From Segatella hominis (GTDB taxonomy: Bacteria > Bacteroidota > Bacteroidia > Bacteroidales > Bacteroidaceae), in NCBI RefSeq assembly GCF_019249725.2, contig NZ_CP137559.1:2855001-2919000 (forward strand): DNA of 64,000 nucleotides. Direction: 5' to 3'. This document shows positions 26,838 to 33,837 of this stretch, piece by piece (position 1 is the first letter of the stretch; each line of letters starts with the position of its first letter). A program made the translations under genes and the position numbers. The notes under the pieces were generated by a model. It was not told the origin of the DNA. It made no database searches and saw nothing but the letters and a program-made list of their open reading frames with translations.

Positions 26838-27974
26838 TTAGCAATACTCTTCCTTAAACCACAGACGATAAATCGGATCAACAAATACAAAATCAGCTTT
26901 CTGCTTCTCTATGACATCCTTGTTCTGAAGAGTCTTCTTGTTCTTAACTATCGTATTGGGATTACCCAGATTATACACCTGCTTCACTGCTTGTGATGAG
27001 AAATGCTGCTCACCATCAGCTATCGCCTTGAGCATCTCTATCTGGGTAGAACTGAGATTTTCCGTATCGTTCTGAAACATCGGGGTATTGATGTTCAATA
27101 CCTGCTTGAGACCGAGAGAGAACACTTCTTCCGTCACCTCAGAAACCGTAAAGCTCCAAATAAAATAGCACAACTGCTGCAGATACCAGGAATGACACTC
27201 CACCACATCGCAAATCCTGCTGGCAAAAGATTCTGAAATTCGCTTGCCGGTCTTCTCAAAAGATGATAAGATAAAAGGAATCCAATGCTCCTTGGCTATC
27301 TTCTGCATGAAGATGACCTGTCCGAAACGATAGAACGGACTGTTGGAATTATTGAAGATGTTGAGCATCATATTACGTTTGCTGCCATAAAGGCAATAAG
27401 AGGTCAACTGCTGCTGTTGCCATACTGAGCGCATCTTGCCCTCCATATCCTTATATTCCGGCAGATTAGCCAACTGCTGAAATTCATCAATGCACACGAT
27501 AATCCTGATTCCCTTTTCCTTCGCCAGCAACTCAGGCAATTGGAGAATCGCCATCTTATCTCTTTCTTGCGGCACAAACTTCAGGTCGAAAGCCACAAAA
27601 TCCGTAATCTGATCGTTAACCACAATCTGTGGAACTACACCCGTCAAGAACTTCTTGGCGTCCTCTATCCAACGTTCTATCTTGGAAGAAGCGCAGGCTA
27701 TGACCTGACTGGCAAAAGTGCGATAGAATTCAGCTTCCGAGCCAATACTGAAAGCATCTATATAGCAGATTCTCACCTCCTTATCTTCTTCACACAGTTC
27801 CGTCATCGCCTTCTTTACAAGCGACGATTTTCCCCATCGACGTGGAGAAATGAGCATCACGTTGATATGGGAAGCCAGGAGTTGCTTGAGCAAAGTTCTG
27901 TCTTCCGTTCGGTCGATAAAATTCTCTTCGGTAGCCAAAGTACCAAACAGAAAAGGAGATTGAAATACTGCCAT
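26838..27974 (-). CDS. archaeal-type AAA ATPase with C-terminal DNA-binding-like domain
   Basis: The 378-residue protein has an unusual P-loop, SPRRWGKSSL (about residues 43-52), Walker B RIIVCIDEFQQL (about 160-171) and a sensor region near YGSKRNMM. The C-terminal 80 residues look like a winged helix (SSTQIEMLKAIADGEQHFSS). This is the domain order of the stand-alone STAND-like/archaeal ATPase family that is frequent and expanded in Bacteroidales; role unknown. It is monocistronic, with a 43-bp palindrome over its promoter. It is part of the middle accessory module. Confidence 0.82.
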   Translation of the reverse strand: MAVFQSPFLFGTLATEENFIDRTEDRTLLKQLLASHINVMLISPRRWGKSSLVKKAMTELCEEDKEVRICYIDAFSIGSEAEFYRTFASQVIACASSKIERWIEDAKKFLTGVVPQIVVNDQITDFVAFDLKFVPQERDKMAILQLPELLAKEKGIRIIVCIDEFQQLANLPEYKDMEGKMRSVWQQQQLTSYCLYGSKRNMMLNIFNNSNSPFYRFGQVIFMQKIAKEHWIPFILSSFEKTGKRISESFASRICDVVECHSWYLQQLCYFIWSFTVSEVTEEVFSLGLKQVLNINTPMFQNDTENLSSTQIEMLKAIADGEQHFSSQAVKQVYNLGNPNTIVKNKKTLQNKDVIEKQKADFVFVDPIYRLWFKEEYC

Positions 27975-28025
27975 ATTCTTCTAATTAAATTCGTTTGACC
28001 AGCTTTATTTAATTCTTACCACCTG

Positions 28026-28076
28026 CAAATATACAAAAAGTTACCCAAAGGTAACTTACCTTAGGGTAACTTTTTG
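28026..28076 (-). promoter_or_regulatory. ATPase promoter overlapped by a 43-bp palindrome
   Basis: The -7 box TATATTTG (minus strand) is at 28026-28033. Immediately upstream, 28034-28076 is an almost perfect palindrome: AAAAAGTTACCCAAAGGTAA, C, then TTACCTTAGGGTAACTTTTT (one mismatched pair). It covers the position of the -33 box. A relative of its core lies just upstream of the mutS -7 box (36615-36640). Confidence 0.7.
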
Positions 28077-28119
28077 TGATTATTAACCTATACTAATGGT
28101 TAATCAGGTCATTAAGGTC

Positions 28120-28173
28120 AAGGTAAGAGGTCCACAAATCGTAGCCGATAACAATAAGGATGATGACGAGTAA
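28120..28173 (+). repeat. adaptor-gene 3' end, copy 3 (detached)
   Basis: 54 bp encoding KVRGPQIVADNNKDDDE and stop; nearly identical to copy 2, including the downstream terminator hairpin and the first 50 bp of the outer-membrane gene 3' end. It marks the boundary between the middle and right modules. Confidence 0.9.
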
Positions 28174-28200
28174 GTCACCATCCTTATTGGATTATTAGAA

Positions 28201-28543
28201 ATTATATTTTACGCTGAAAGTGCATCCGATAGGACGCAACTGATAAATGTATCAGAAGAAAGAAAGCCCAAAGCTACCTTGGTGCTCTCGCATCGTAGTC
28301 CCCAAGTCCTTCACTCTATTTTGCATTTGGTAATAAGAGTACTCCAAAGACAAGTTCACCTTATCGATTCGTCTGTGCGTAACGCTTCAACTTCTTATGT
28401 TGATTGTAGGCTCTAACCATTACATTGCCAAGAGCCTTTCCCGACTCGTCCCTTACCATTCCCGAGAGAGAGGTTTGGGCAGAGAGAGGCAAGGCTATTA
28501 GCAACGCAAGGACAACCATCCCAATATGCTTGATGAAACTCAT
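28201..28543 (-). pseudogene. remnant of the outer-membrane protein gene with two internal deletions
   Basis: The 3' end (28201-28253), an internal piece (28254-28357) and the 5' end (28358-28543, signal peptide and start of the regulatory domain) match the intact gene at 20799-23396. About 200 bp are missing between the first two pieces and about 2 kb between the second and third. The remaining 60-codon ORF keeps the original start MSFIKHIGM but cannot make a barrel. Confidence 0.88.
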
Positions 28544-28578
28544 GCTAAAACTTTTGTTTTTATTAAACTGCCTTGCTG

Positions 28579-29421
28579 CTATTCCTTTTCCAAAGGATTA
28601 TAAAAAAGTTTTCTCTTCGGAATAGGCATCGTTTTACCATTCATATCTTTAGGAGCCAAAGGAGAATTTTTCCATGACTTAGTTGGATCAGACTTGTAAT
28701 CAGCCACAGCTTTGTTAAAAAGCTCACGAGTAGTCTTGAAATATTCTGTGTCTCTGACAATTATTGGCGAACTAGACTTTCGGACAGAAATGGCAGTAAA
28801 AGTATGCTCTTTATCTTCTGATTGTGCTTCAAGAATTAGTCCTGGTAAGCCATTTAATTTCCAAGGGCCAACACTCTTCGGTATATCACAAAACCAAACT
28901 ATCCAATTACGTCCACGGAAAACTGCTGTTGCTTGATGGCATAAATATCCACAAATCATCTTTGTACTATCAGACAATACCCAATCAATTTGAGGTATAT
29001 CCTCTTGATAGGTATAACTATCTATAGATACCTTACCATAATAAGACAGTCGTTTTGTATTTGCATTTTCTAACAAGAATTCTTTAAAGTCTGGTCTATA
29101 CATATTATAGGTTTTTAAAAACTCTCCGTTAGTCATCTGTTGTTTTCCAACAAGAACAGAATCTAGCCTATAAGAACCATAATTCTCAAATTTAGAAACA
29201 GTATCTCCTATTTCCAATATAGCATAATACTCTCTCATATCTCCAATGCTATGGTCTATAATACGATAGTTATAGATGCATTCCATAACACTTGTGTCTA
29301 ATGTTTTGTTTTTACCCAATTTTGCTGGTTCATTAGCCCATGAACCTCCTATTGAAATTTCCTGCGCTCTTACCAACAAAGGAAACACAAAAAGCAACAA
29401 ACAAATAATTTTCTTATTCAT
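28579..29421 (-). CDS. GLPGLI family secreted protein 2
   Basis: The 280-residue copy of the protein at 23432-24274 has a signal peptide (ending near LLVRAQ) and retains SVGPWKLNGLPGLI. Substitutions are scattered through the gene, with the last 60 bp nearly identical. Its former partner outer-membrane gene downstream is only a remnant, and no small secreted protein or regulator gene stands upstream. No TAnnTTTG promoter is visible in the 110 bp in front, so it may be poorly expressed. Confidence 0.85.
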   Translation of the reverse strand: MNKKIICLLLFVFPLLVRAQEISIGGSWANEPAKLGKNKTLDTSVMECIYNYRIIDHSIGDMREYYAILEIGDTVSKFENYGSYRLDSVLVGKQQMTNGEFLKTYNMYRPDFKEFLLENANTKRLSYYGKVSIDSYTYQEDIPQIDWVLSDSTKMICGYLCHQATAVFRGRNWIVWFCDIPKSVGPWKLNGLPGLILEAQSEDKEHTFTAISVRKSSSPIIVRDTEYFKTTRELFNKAVADYKSDPTKSWKNSPLAPKDMNGKTMPIPKRKLFYNPLEKE

Positions 29422-29498
29422 GATAAATACAATTTGTACAAGAGGTTTTACATTATCCTTATTTCCGCAACACTATAATTTAATGTTTTTTATAAGCA

Positions 29499-29523
29499 CC
29501 TGAGCAACAAAAAGTTGCTCAGG
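29499..29523. terminator. hairpin next to the right edge of the accessory region
   Basis: Perfect 10-bp stem CCTGAGCAAC / GTTGCTCAGG with loop AAAAA, 9 bp before adaptor tail copy 4. No long T-run; it may be a terminator or an edge feature. Confidence 0.45.
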
Positions 29524-29531
29524 ATTTTGCC

Positions 29532-29648
29532 CGCACCCAGATAACTACAGGCTTGAGTGATGGCGTGAATATAGAAATCAGAAAGGGTCTGTCGCTGAAA
29601 GACAAGGTACGCGGTCCACAAATCGTAGCTGACAGCAAGGAAGAATAA
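29532..29648 (+). pseudogene. adaptor-gene 3' end, copy 4 (39 codons, diverged)
   Basis: An open stretch encoding RTQITTGLSDGVNIEIRKGL, then SLKDKVRGPQIVADSKEE and stop. It aligns with the end of the intact adaptor but has about one quarter of bases changed and a different last few residues. It has no start and no upstream part. It is longer than copies 2 and 3 and marks the right edge of the accessory region, as if it were the original gene end displaced by insertion. Confidence 0.88.
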
Positions 29649-29708
29649 GGCAGATTGAGTAAATATGCTATCAAACTCATGCTTTTAACATCATTTGCCT
29701 TAAAAAAT

Positions 29709-29739
29709 TTGGAAGTTATTGAAATAAAACGTATCTTTG
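29709..29739 (+). promoter_or_regulatory. promoter of the rubredoxin gene
   Basis: -33 TTGG (29709-29712), 19-bp spacer, -7 TATCTTTG (29732-29739). Confidence 0.75.
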
Positions 29740-29818
29740 TGTCATCTACCAGTTAGAATATATTCTACTGATAGTGAGTGAATTAACTAACAGTATTAAC
29801 ATCAAAAACAAAAGCATT

Positions 29819-29983
29819 ATGAAAAAATATGTATGTGATGTTTGTGGCTGGGTTTATGACCCAGAAGTAGGCGACCCAGAGGGCGGTATCGCTCCAGGTA
29901 CAGCATTTGAAGATATTCCAGATGATTGGGTTTGCCCACTTTGCGGAGTAGGAAAAGACGAGTTTAGTCCTGTTGAGGAATAA
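29819..29983 (+). CDS. rubredoxin
   Basis: The 54-residue one-iron electron carrier has two CxxC-type knuckles ([12 protein letters not shown] and [13 protein letters not shown]) and the conserved [10 protein letters not shown] and F residues. The ATG at 29819 gives the normal length; an in-frame upstream ATG at 29774 would add a non-conserved tail. The next gene is desulfoferrodoxin, for which rubredoxin is the usual electron donor, so the pair forms an anaerobe's superoxide defence. Confidence 0.97.
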   Translation: MKKYVCDVCGWVYDPEVGDPEGGIAPGTAFEDIPDDWVCPLCGVGKDEFSPVEE

Positions 29984-29997
29984 ACCTGAATATCCAG

Positions 29998-30028
29998 ACC
30001 GGACAGAATCCTATCATCCTGTCCCGGT
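29998..30028 (+). terminator. hairpin between rubredoxin and superoxide reductase genes
   Basis: Stem ACCGG-ACAG / CTGT-CCCGGT followed by TAGCTTTTT. It could reduce read-through from rubredoxin into the next gene. Confidence 0.55.
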
Positions 30029-30080
30029 TAGCTTTTTATCATTCAATTTGGTCATCAATTAATATTAAGGAGGAATCATT

Positions 30081-30464
30081 ATGACTAAGATTAGAGAAAT
30101 CTACCGCTGCCAGATTTGCGGCAACGTGGTAGAAGTAGTAAACCCAGGAGCCGTGCTCAGTTGCTGCGGCGAGCCAATGAAGCTCATGAAGGAAAATACC
30201 AGTGATGGTGCCAAGGAGAAACATGTGCCTGTGATAGAACCTATCGAGGGCGGATATCGTGTAACGGTAGGAAGCGTAGAACATCCGATGCTTCCAGAGC
30301 ATTACATCCAGTGGATAGAGTTGCTCACCCCTACAGATGTGCTTCGTCACGAGTTGAAGCCAGGCGAAAAGCCTGAAGCTATCTTCTTGACCAACGCAGA
30401 AGCCAAGGATGTTGTGGCTCGAGAATACTGCAACCTTCATGGGTTGTGGAAAGGAGAAATCTAA
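30081..30464 (+). CDS. dfx: desulfoferrodoxin-type superoxide reductase
   Basis: The 127-residue protein reduces superoxide to peroxide without making oxygen. The N-terminal desulforedoxin-like centre I has [10 protein letters not shown] and LSCCGEPM (four Cys). The C-terminal centre II has [20 protein letters not shown] and YCNLHGLWK, supplying the His4Cys site. A GGAG-like stretch (AAGGAGG, 30068-30074) lies upstream of the ATG, unusual for this genome. It forms a functional pair with the rubredoxin gene. Confidence 0.96.
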   Translation: MTKIREIYRCQICGNVVEVVNPGAVLSCCGEPMKLMKENTSDGAKEKHVPVIEPIEGGYRVTVGSVEHPMLPEHYIQWIELLTPTDVLRHELKPGEKPEAIFLTNAEAKDVVAREYCNLHGLWKGEI

Positions 30465-30480
30465 AGAATATAATTATCCG

Positions 30481-30526
30481 GGAGGGTGTGTCTCTATACT
30501 TTAGACACACCCTCCTGCTTTTTTAT
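30481..30526 (+). terminator. terminator after the superoxide reductase gene
   Basis: Stem GGAGGGTGTGTCT / AGACACACCCTCC, followed by TGCTTTTTT. It belongs to the recurring GGGTGTGTC stem family. Confidence 0.9.
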
Positions 30527-30558
30527 CCATTTCATCAAGCAACTTTTCTCTAAAAACC

Positions 30559-30589
30559 TTGGAACATATTGAAATAATTCGTATATTTG
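30559..30589 (+). promoter_or_regulatory. promoter of the secreted repeat protein gene
   Basis: -33 TTGG (30559-30562), 19-bp spacer, -7 TATATTTG (30582-30589). Confidence 0.75.
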
Positions 30590-30694
30590 CACCTGGTAAT
30601 GCCAAAAACCTAATTTTAAATCATAAAAATGCGTTTAAACAGAAAACGTATTAAGCATACAATTTTAATTATTAACATTTAAATTACATCAATT

Positions 30695-31510
30695 ATGAGA
30701 AGAACAATCTTTACCCTTATCATGCTTTGTATCGCAACCCTAACCCTGCAGGCACAAGATGTCTGGACTGCAGCTGGTTCCAGTACTCTCTTCGGTTCTC
30801 ATTGGGACGCAACGGATACTAACAATGACCTGACTCCTTTAGGAAATGGCATCTGGGAGCTCACCAAAACCGACTGTATTCTTGAAAAAAATGTGAAAAA
30901 CGAACTTAAAGTCCTGAAGAATCATAATTGGGCAGAATCGTACCCTCAAACCAACTATGTCTTTACGGTAGAAGAAACAGGTACCTATAACATCACTATC
31001 CAGTTTAATGAAAACACCTACGAAGTCGGTGTAATCACCAAAAAGACAGGTGATGCTGTCATTGGTGAAAAGACATGGACTGTAGCTGGATTTGGCACAA
31101 TTCTCGGAGTAGAATGGGATCCGGAAGCAACAGAAAACGATATGATCAAACAGGAAGATAACGTCACCTATATTCTGACCAAGACCAATCTGACCATTGC
31201 CAAAGGCGGTTATCAATATAAGATCTGTGCTAACCACAATTGGTCAGAGAACTATGGTGATGATACTGACCCTGAAGGTAATGCCTCCATTTATATCGAA
31301 GAAGACGGAATCTACGACGTTACCTTCACCTTCAATTCAGTAACTAAGGAAGTATCAGCTACAGCTGTACGCACCGATACCGATGGCATTAGCCAGATTG
31401 CCGGTGACGTCAAAGCTAAGAGCGTAGTCTTCAACCTTCAGGGACATCGTGTTTCAACTCCTAAACAGGGAGTTTATATCATCAACGGTAAAAAAGTGGT
31501 CGTAAAATAA
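30695..31510 (+). CDS. secreted protein with two SusE/F- or X25-like repeats and C-terminal sorting-type tail
   Basis: The 271-residue protein has a signal peptide (to about residue 20, TLQAQ). Two similar domains of about 95 residues follow: WTAAGSSTLFGSHWDATDTN (residue 23 on) and WTVAGFGTILGVEWDPEATE (about 126 on), each with a K-x-NHNW motif (LKNHNWAESY, ICANHNWSENY) followed by a beta-rich segment. This resembles the carbohydrate-binding-like modules of SusE/F and pullulanase X25 domains. The C-terminus (VFNLQGHRVSTPKQGVYIIN, then GKKVVVK) is the tail common in Prevotella surface and secreted proteins. It is monocistronic. No enzyme domain is present; glycan binding is inference. Confidence 0.78.
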   Translation: MRRTIFTLIMLCIATLTLQAQDVWTAAGSSTLFGSHWDATDTNNDLTPLGNGIWELTKTDCILEKNVKNELKVLKNHNWAESYPQTNYVFTVEETGTYNITIQFNENTYEVGVITKKTGDAVIGEKTWTVAGFGTILGVEWDPEATENDMIKQEDNVTYILTKTNLTIAKGGYQYKICANHNWSENYGDDTDPEGNASIYIEEDGIYDVTFTFNSVTKEVSATAVRTDTDGISQIAGDVKAKSVVFNLQGHRVSTPKQGVYIINGKKVVVK

Positions 31511-31539
31511 TAAAAACTGCTCAAAGTAATCATCAGAAA

Positions 31540-31570
31540 GGCATTCACGAGCATCGTGAATGCCTTTTTT
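31540..31570 (+). terminator. terminator after the secreted repeat protein gene
   Basis: Stem GGCATTCACGA / TCGTGAATGCC with a short loop, followed by TTTTTT. Confidence 0.9.
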
Positions 31571-31591
31571 AGTTTATTTACCACGAATTAT

Positions 31592-31622
31592 TTTGTATTT
31601 TATTCGATTTAACGTACCTTTG
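31592..31622 (+). promoter_or_regulatory. promoter of ychF-lgt
   Basis: -33 TTTG (31592-31595), 19-bp spacer, -7 TACCTTTG (31615-31622); ATG at 31653. Confidence 0.75.
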
Positions 31623-31652
31623 CACCCAAATATTTAAACGTTTAAAAATAAA

Positions 31653-32756
31653 ATGGCATTAAAATGTGGTATTGTAGGTCTTCCTAACGTGGGAAAATCT
31701 ACATTGTTCAACTGTCTGTCTAGTGCAAAAGCACAGGCAGCTAACTTCCCTTTCTGTACTATCGAACCAAACTTGGGCGTCATCACCGTACCAGATGAGC
31801 GACTCAACAAATTGGCAGAGATTGTTCACCCAGGACGCATCGTCCCAGCTACTTGCGAAATCGTGGATATCGCAGGTCTTGTTAAGGGTGCCAGCAAGGG
31901 CGAAGGTCTTGGTAATAAATTCTTGGGAAATATCCGTGAGTGCGATGCAATCATCCACGTAATCCGTTGCTTCGACGATGACAATATCGTACGTGAGGGT
32001 GGCGCTAAAGTTGACCCATTGGAGGACAAGAGCGTTATCGATACAGAGTTGCAGCTCAAGGACTTGGAGACTATCGAATCCCAGCTCGCCAAGCAGCAGA
32101 AGACAGCTGCTGCAGGCAACAAGGACGCTAAAGTGATGGTTACCGTTCTGGAGGCTTACAAAGCAGAGTTGGAGCAAGGCAAGAACGCACGTGGCGTTAC
32201 TTTCGAAAGCAAAGAAGAGCAGAAGGTGGCTCACGATCTCTTCCTCCTCACTACGAAACCAGTACTCTACGTAGCCAACGTAGATGAAGCTTCTGCCAAG
32301 AGCGGAAATGAATACAGCAAGAAGGTAGAGGAAATCGCTAAGGAAGAAGGTGCCGAGTGCATGGTTATCGCTGCGAAGACAGAGGAAGACATTGCATCTC
32401 TCGAAACCTACGAAGACAAGCAGATGTTCCTCGAAGAACTCGGATTGGAGGAAAGTGGTGTTAACCGCCTCATCAAGAAGGCATACGCTCTCCTGAACCT
32501 TGAGACATTCATCACTGCTGGTGAGATGGAGGTAAAGGCATGGACTTACCACAAGGGCTGGAAGGCTCCTCAATGTGCTGGCGTCATCCATACCGACTTT
32601 GAAAAAGGATTTATCCGTGCTGAGGTCATCAAGTACGACGATTATATCCAGTATGGTTCTGAGGCTGCTGTTCGCGAGGCAGGTAAACTCGGTATCGAGG
32701 GTAAGGAATATGTCGTTCAGGATGGCGACATCATGCACTTCCGTTTTAATGTTTAA
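31653..32756 (+). CDS. ychF: redox-responsive ATPase/GTPase YchF (Obg family)
   Basis: The 367-residue cytoplasmic P-loop NTPase binds ribosomes. G1 GLPNVGKSTLFN (about residues 8-19), switch region FPFCTIEPNLG, G3 DIAGLVKGASKGEGLGNKFL, and the modified G4 NVDE instead of NKxD, which explains the ATP preference known for YchF. A coiled-coil region follows the G domain and a TGS domain closes the protein (VKAWTYHKGWKAPQCAGVIH, DGDIMHFRFNV). Length is standard. Only two bases separate its stop from lgt. Confidence 0.97.
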   Translation: MALKCGIVGLPNVGKSTLFNCLSSAKAQAANFPFCTIEPNLGVITVPDERLNKLAEIVHPGRIVPATCEIVDIAGLVKGASKGEGLGNKFLGNIRECDAIIHVIRCFDDDNIVREGGAKVDPLEDKSVIDTELQLKDLETIESQLAKQQKTAAAGNKDAKVMVTVLEAYKAELEQGKNARGVTFESKEEQKVAHDLFLLTTKPVLYVANVDEASAKSGNEYSKKVEEIAKEEGAECMVIAAKTEEDIASLETYEDKQMFLEELGLEESGVNRLIKKAYALLNLETFITAGEMEVKAWTYHKGWKAPQCAGVIHTDFEKGFIRAEVIKYDDYIQYGSEAAVREAGKLGIEGKEYVVQDGDIMHFRFNV

Positions 32757-32758
32757 TT

Positions 32759-33622
32759 ATGACAAACCTGCTTAATTATATCGTTTGGGATCCAGATCCT
32801 ATTCTTGCGCATCTGGGTCCTTTGACCATCCGATATTACTCCACTTGCTGGCTTATCGGTTTACTATTGGGTTATCTGCTCATGCAGCGACTCTACAAGC
32901 AGCAGAAATTGGGCGATGCCAAGTTTGAGCCTCTCTTCCTTTATATCTTCTTCGGTATTCTGGTAGGTGCACGTCTCGGTCATTGCCTCTTCTACCAGCC
33001 TGAGTATTTCCTTACGCAATGGGATCACTTCATCGAGATGCTGATACCTATGCACCACATGCCGGATGGCAGTTGGAAACTTACAGGATATGAAGGACTG
33101 GCCAGTCATGGTGGTGTATTCGGAATGTTTGTTGCCATCTGGCTCTACTGCCGCAACATGAAGGTAAAGGGCTGGGTTGTGCTCGACAATATGGGTATTG
33201 TCTCCGGTATTGCAGCCATGTTTATCCGTCTGGGTAATCTGATGAATTCAGAGATTATCGGCAAGGTGACTGATGTGCCTTGGGCATTCATCTTTGTTCG
33301 TGAAGATCAATACCCTCGCCATCCAGGACAACTCTACGAGGCCATCGCCTACCTCATTATCTTCTTGCTCATTCTCTTCATCTATAAGAAGAAAGGTCCT
33401 AAGAGTGTGGGTACAGGCCTATATTTCGGTCTCTGTATCACCCTCATCTTCGCCTTCCGCTTCTTCATCGAATATACGAAGGAGATTCAGGTGGCATTTG
33501 AGGCTGGACTTCCTATGGATATGGGACAGATATTGAGTATCCCACTCATTCTTCTGGGAGTTTGGAGCATCGCCTCCAGTTTTAAGAGAGCAAAGGCTCT
33601 GGAAGAGAAACAAGAGAAATAG
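32759..33622 (+). CDS. lgt: prolipoprotein diacylglyceryl transferase
   Basis: The 287-residue inner-membrane enzyme attaches diacylglycerol to the lipobox Cys of prolipoproteins, the first step of lipoprotein maturation. About seven membrane spans; the family motifs are present: GILVGARLGHCLFY (about residues 61-74), SHGGVFGM, the core FIRLGNLMNSEIIGK near residues 155-169 and HPGQLYEAIAY near 185-195. The many lipoproteins in the window would be its substrates. It is co-transcribed with ychF. Confidence 0.97.
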   Translation: MTNLLNYIVWDPDPILAHLGPLTIRYYSTCWLIGLLLGYLLMQRLYKQQKLGDAKFEPLFLYIFFGILVGARLGHCLFYQPEYFLTQWDHFIEMLIPMHHMPDGSWKLTGYEGLASHGGVFGMFVAIWLYCRNMKVKGWVVLDNMGIVSGIAAMFIRLGNLMNSEIIGKVTDVPWAFIFVREDQYPRHPGQLYEAIAYLIIFLLILFIYKKKGPKSVGTGLYFGLCITLIFAFRFFIEYTKEIQVAFEAGLPMDMGQILSIPLILLGVWSIASSFKRAKALEEKQEK

Positions 33623-33646
33623 GACTTGTTTGGGCTTGTTATGTCA

Positions 33647-33713
33647 TTGCGGATAGTAGTATTTACTTTGCCGAGGCAGTAATACTTACTTTGTCAATGC
33701 AGTAGCATATAGG
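33647..33713 (+). repeat. 23-bp-period array of GTAGTATTTACTTTG-type words
   Basis: Related units start at 33656 (GTAGTATTTACTTTGCCGAG), 33679 (GTAATACTTACTTTGTCAAT) and 33702 (GTAGCATATAGG), exactly 23 bp apart, with a partial unit before. It lies in the gap between convergent lgt and mutS. Confidence 0.75.
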
Positions 33714-33765
33714 AACCATTTCCAATTTTAACCATACAGTTAGAACTGTTTTTCTATAAAATAAG

Positions 33766-33815
33766 AAACTCTCCCTTGCAGGAATCCAATCCTGAACAAG
33801 GGAGAGTTTTTATTT
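33766..33815. terminator. bidirectional terminator between lgt and mutS
   Basis: Stem AAACTCTCCCTT / AAGGGAGAGTTT with a 20-nt loop, followed by TTTATTTTC on the plus strand and an A/T-rich tail on the minus strand. Confidence 0.8.
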
Positions 33816-33837
33816 TCAATCCATCATTATCTACTTC

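Noticed and set aside
16123..29648. Accessory region considered as a prophage or conjugative transposon.
   Set aside because: No integrase, transposase, structural phage or transfer genes are present; only the repeated adaptor gene tails argue for mobility.
31659..32738. 359-codon ORF antisense to ychF.
   Set aside because: Mirror of ychF codon bias; no family features or promoter.
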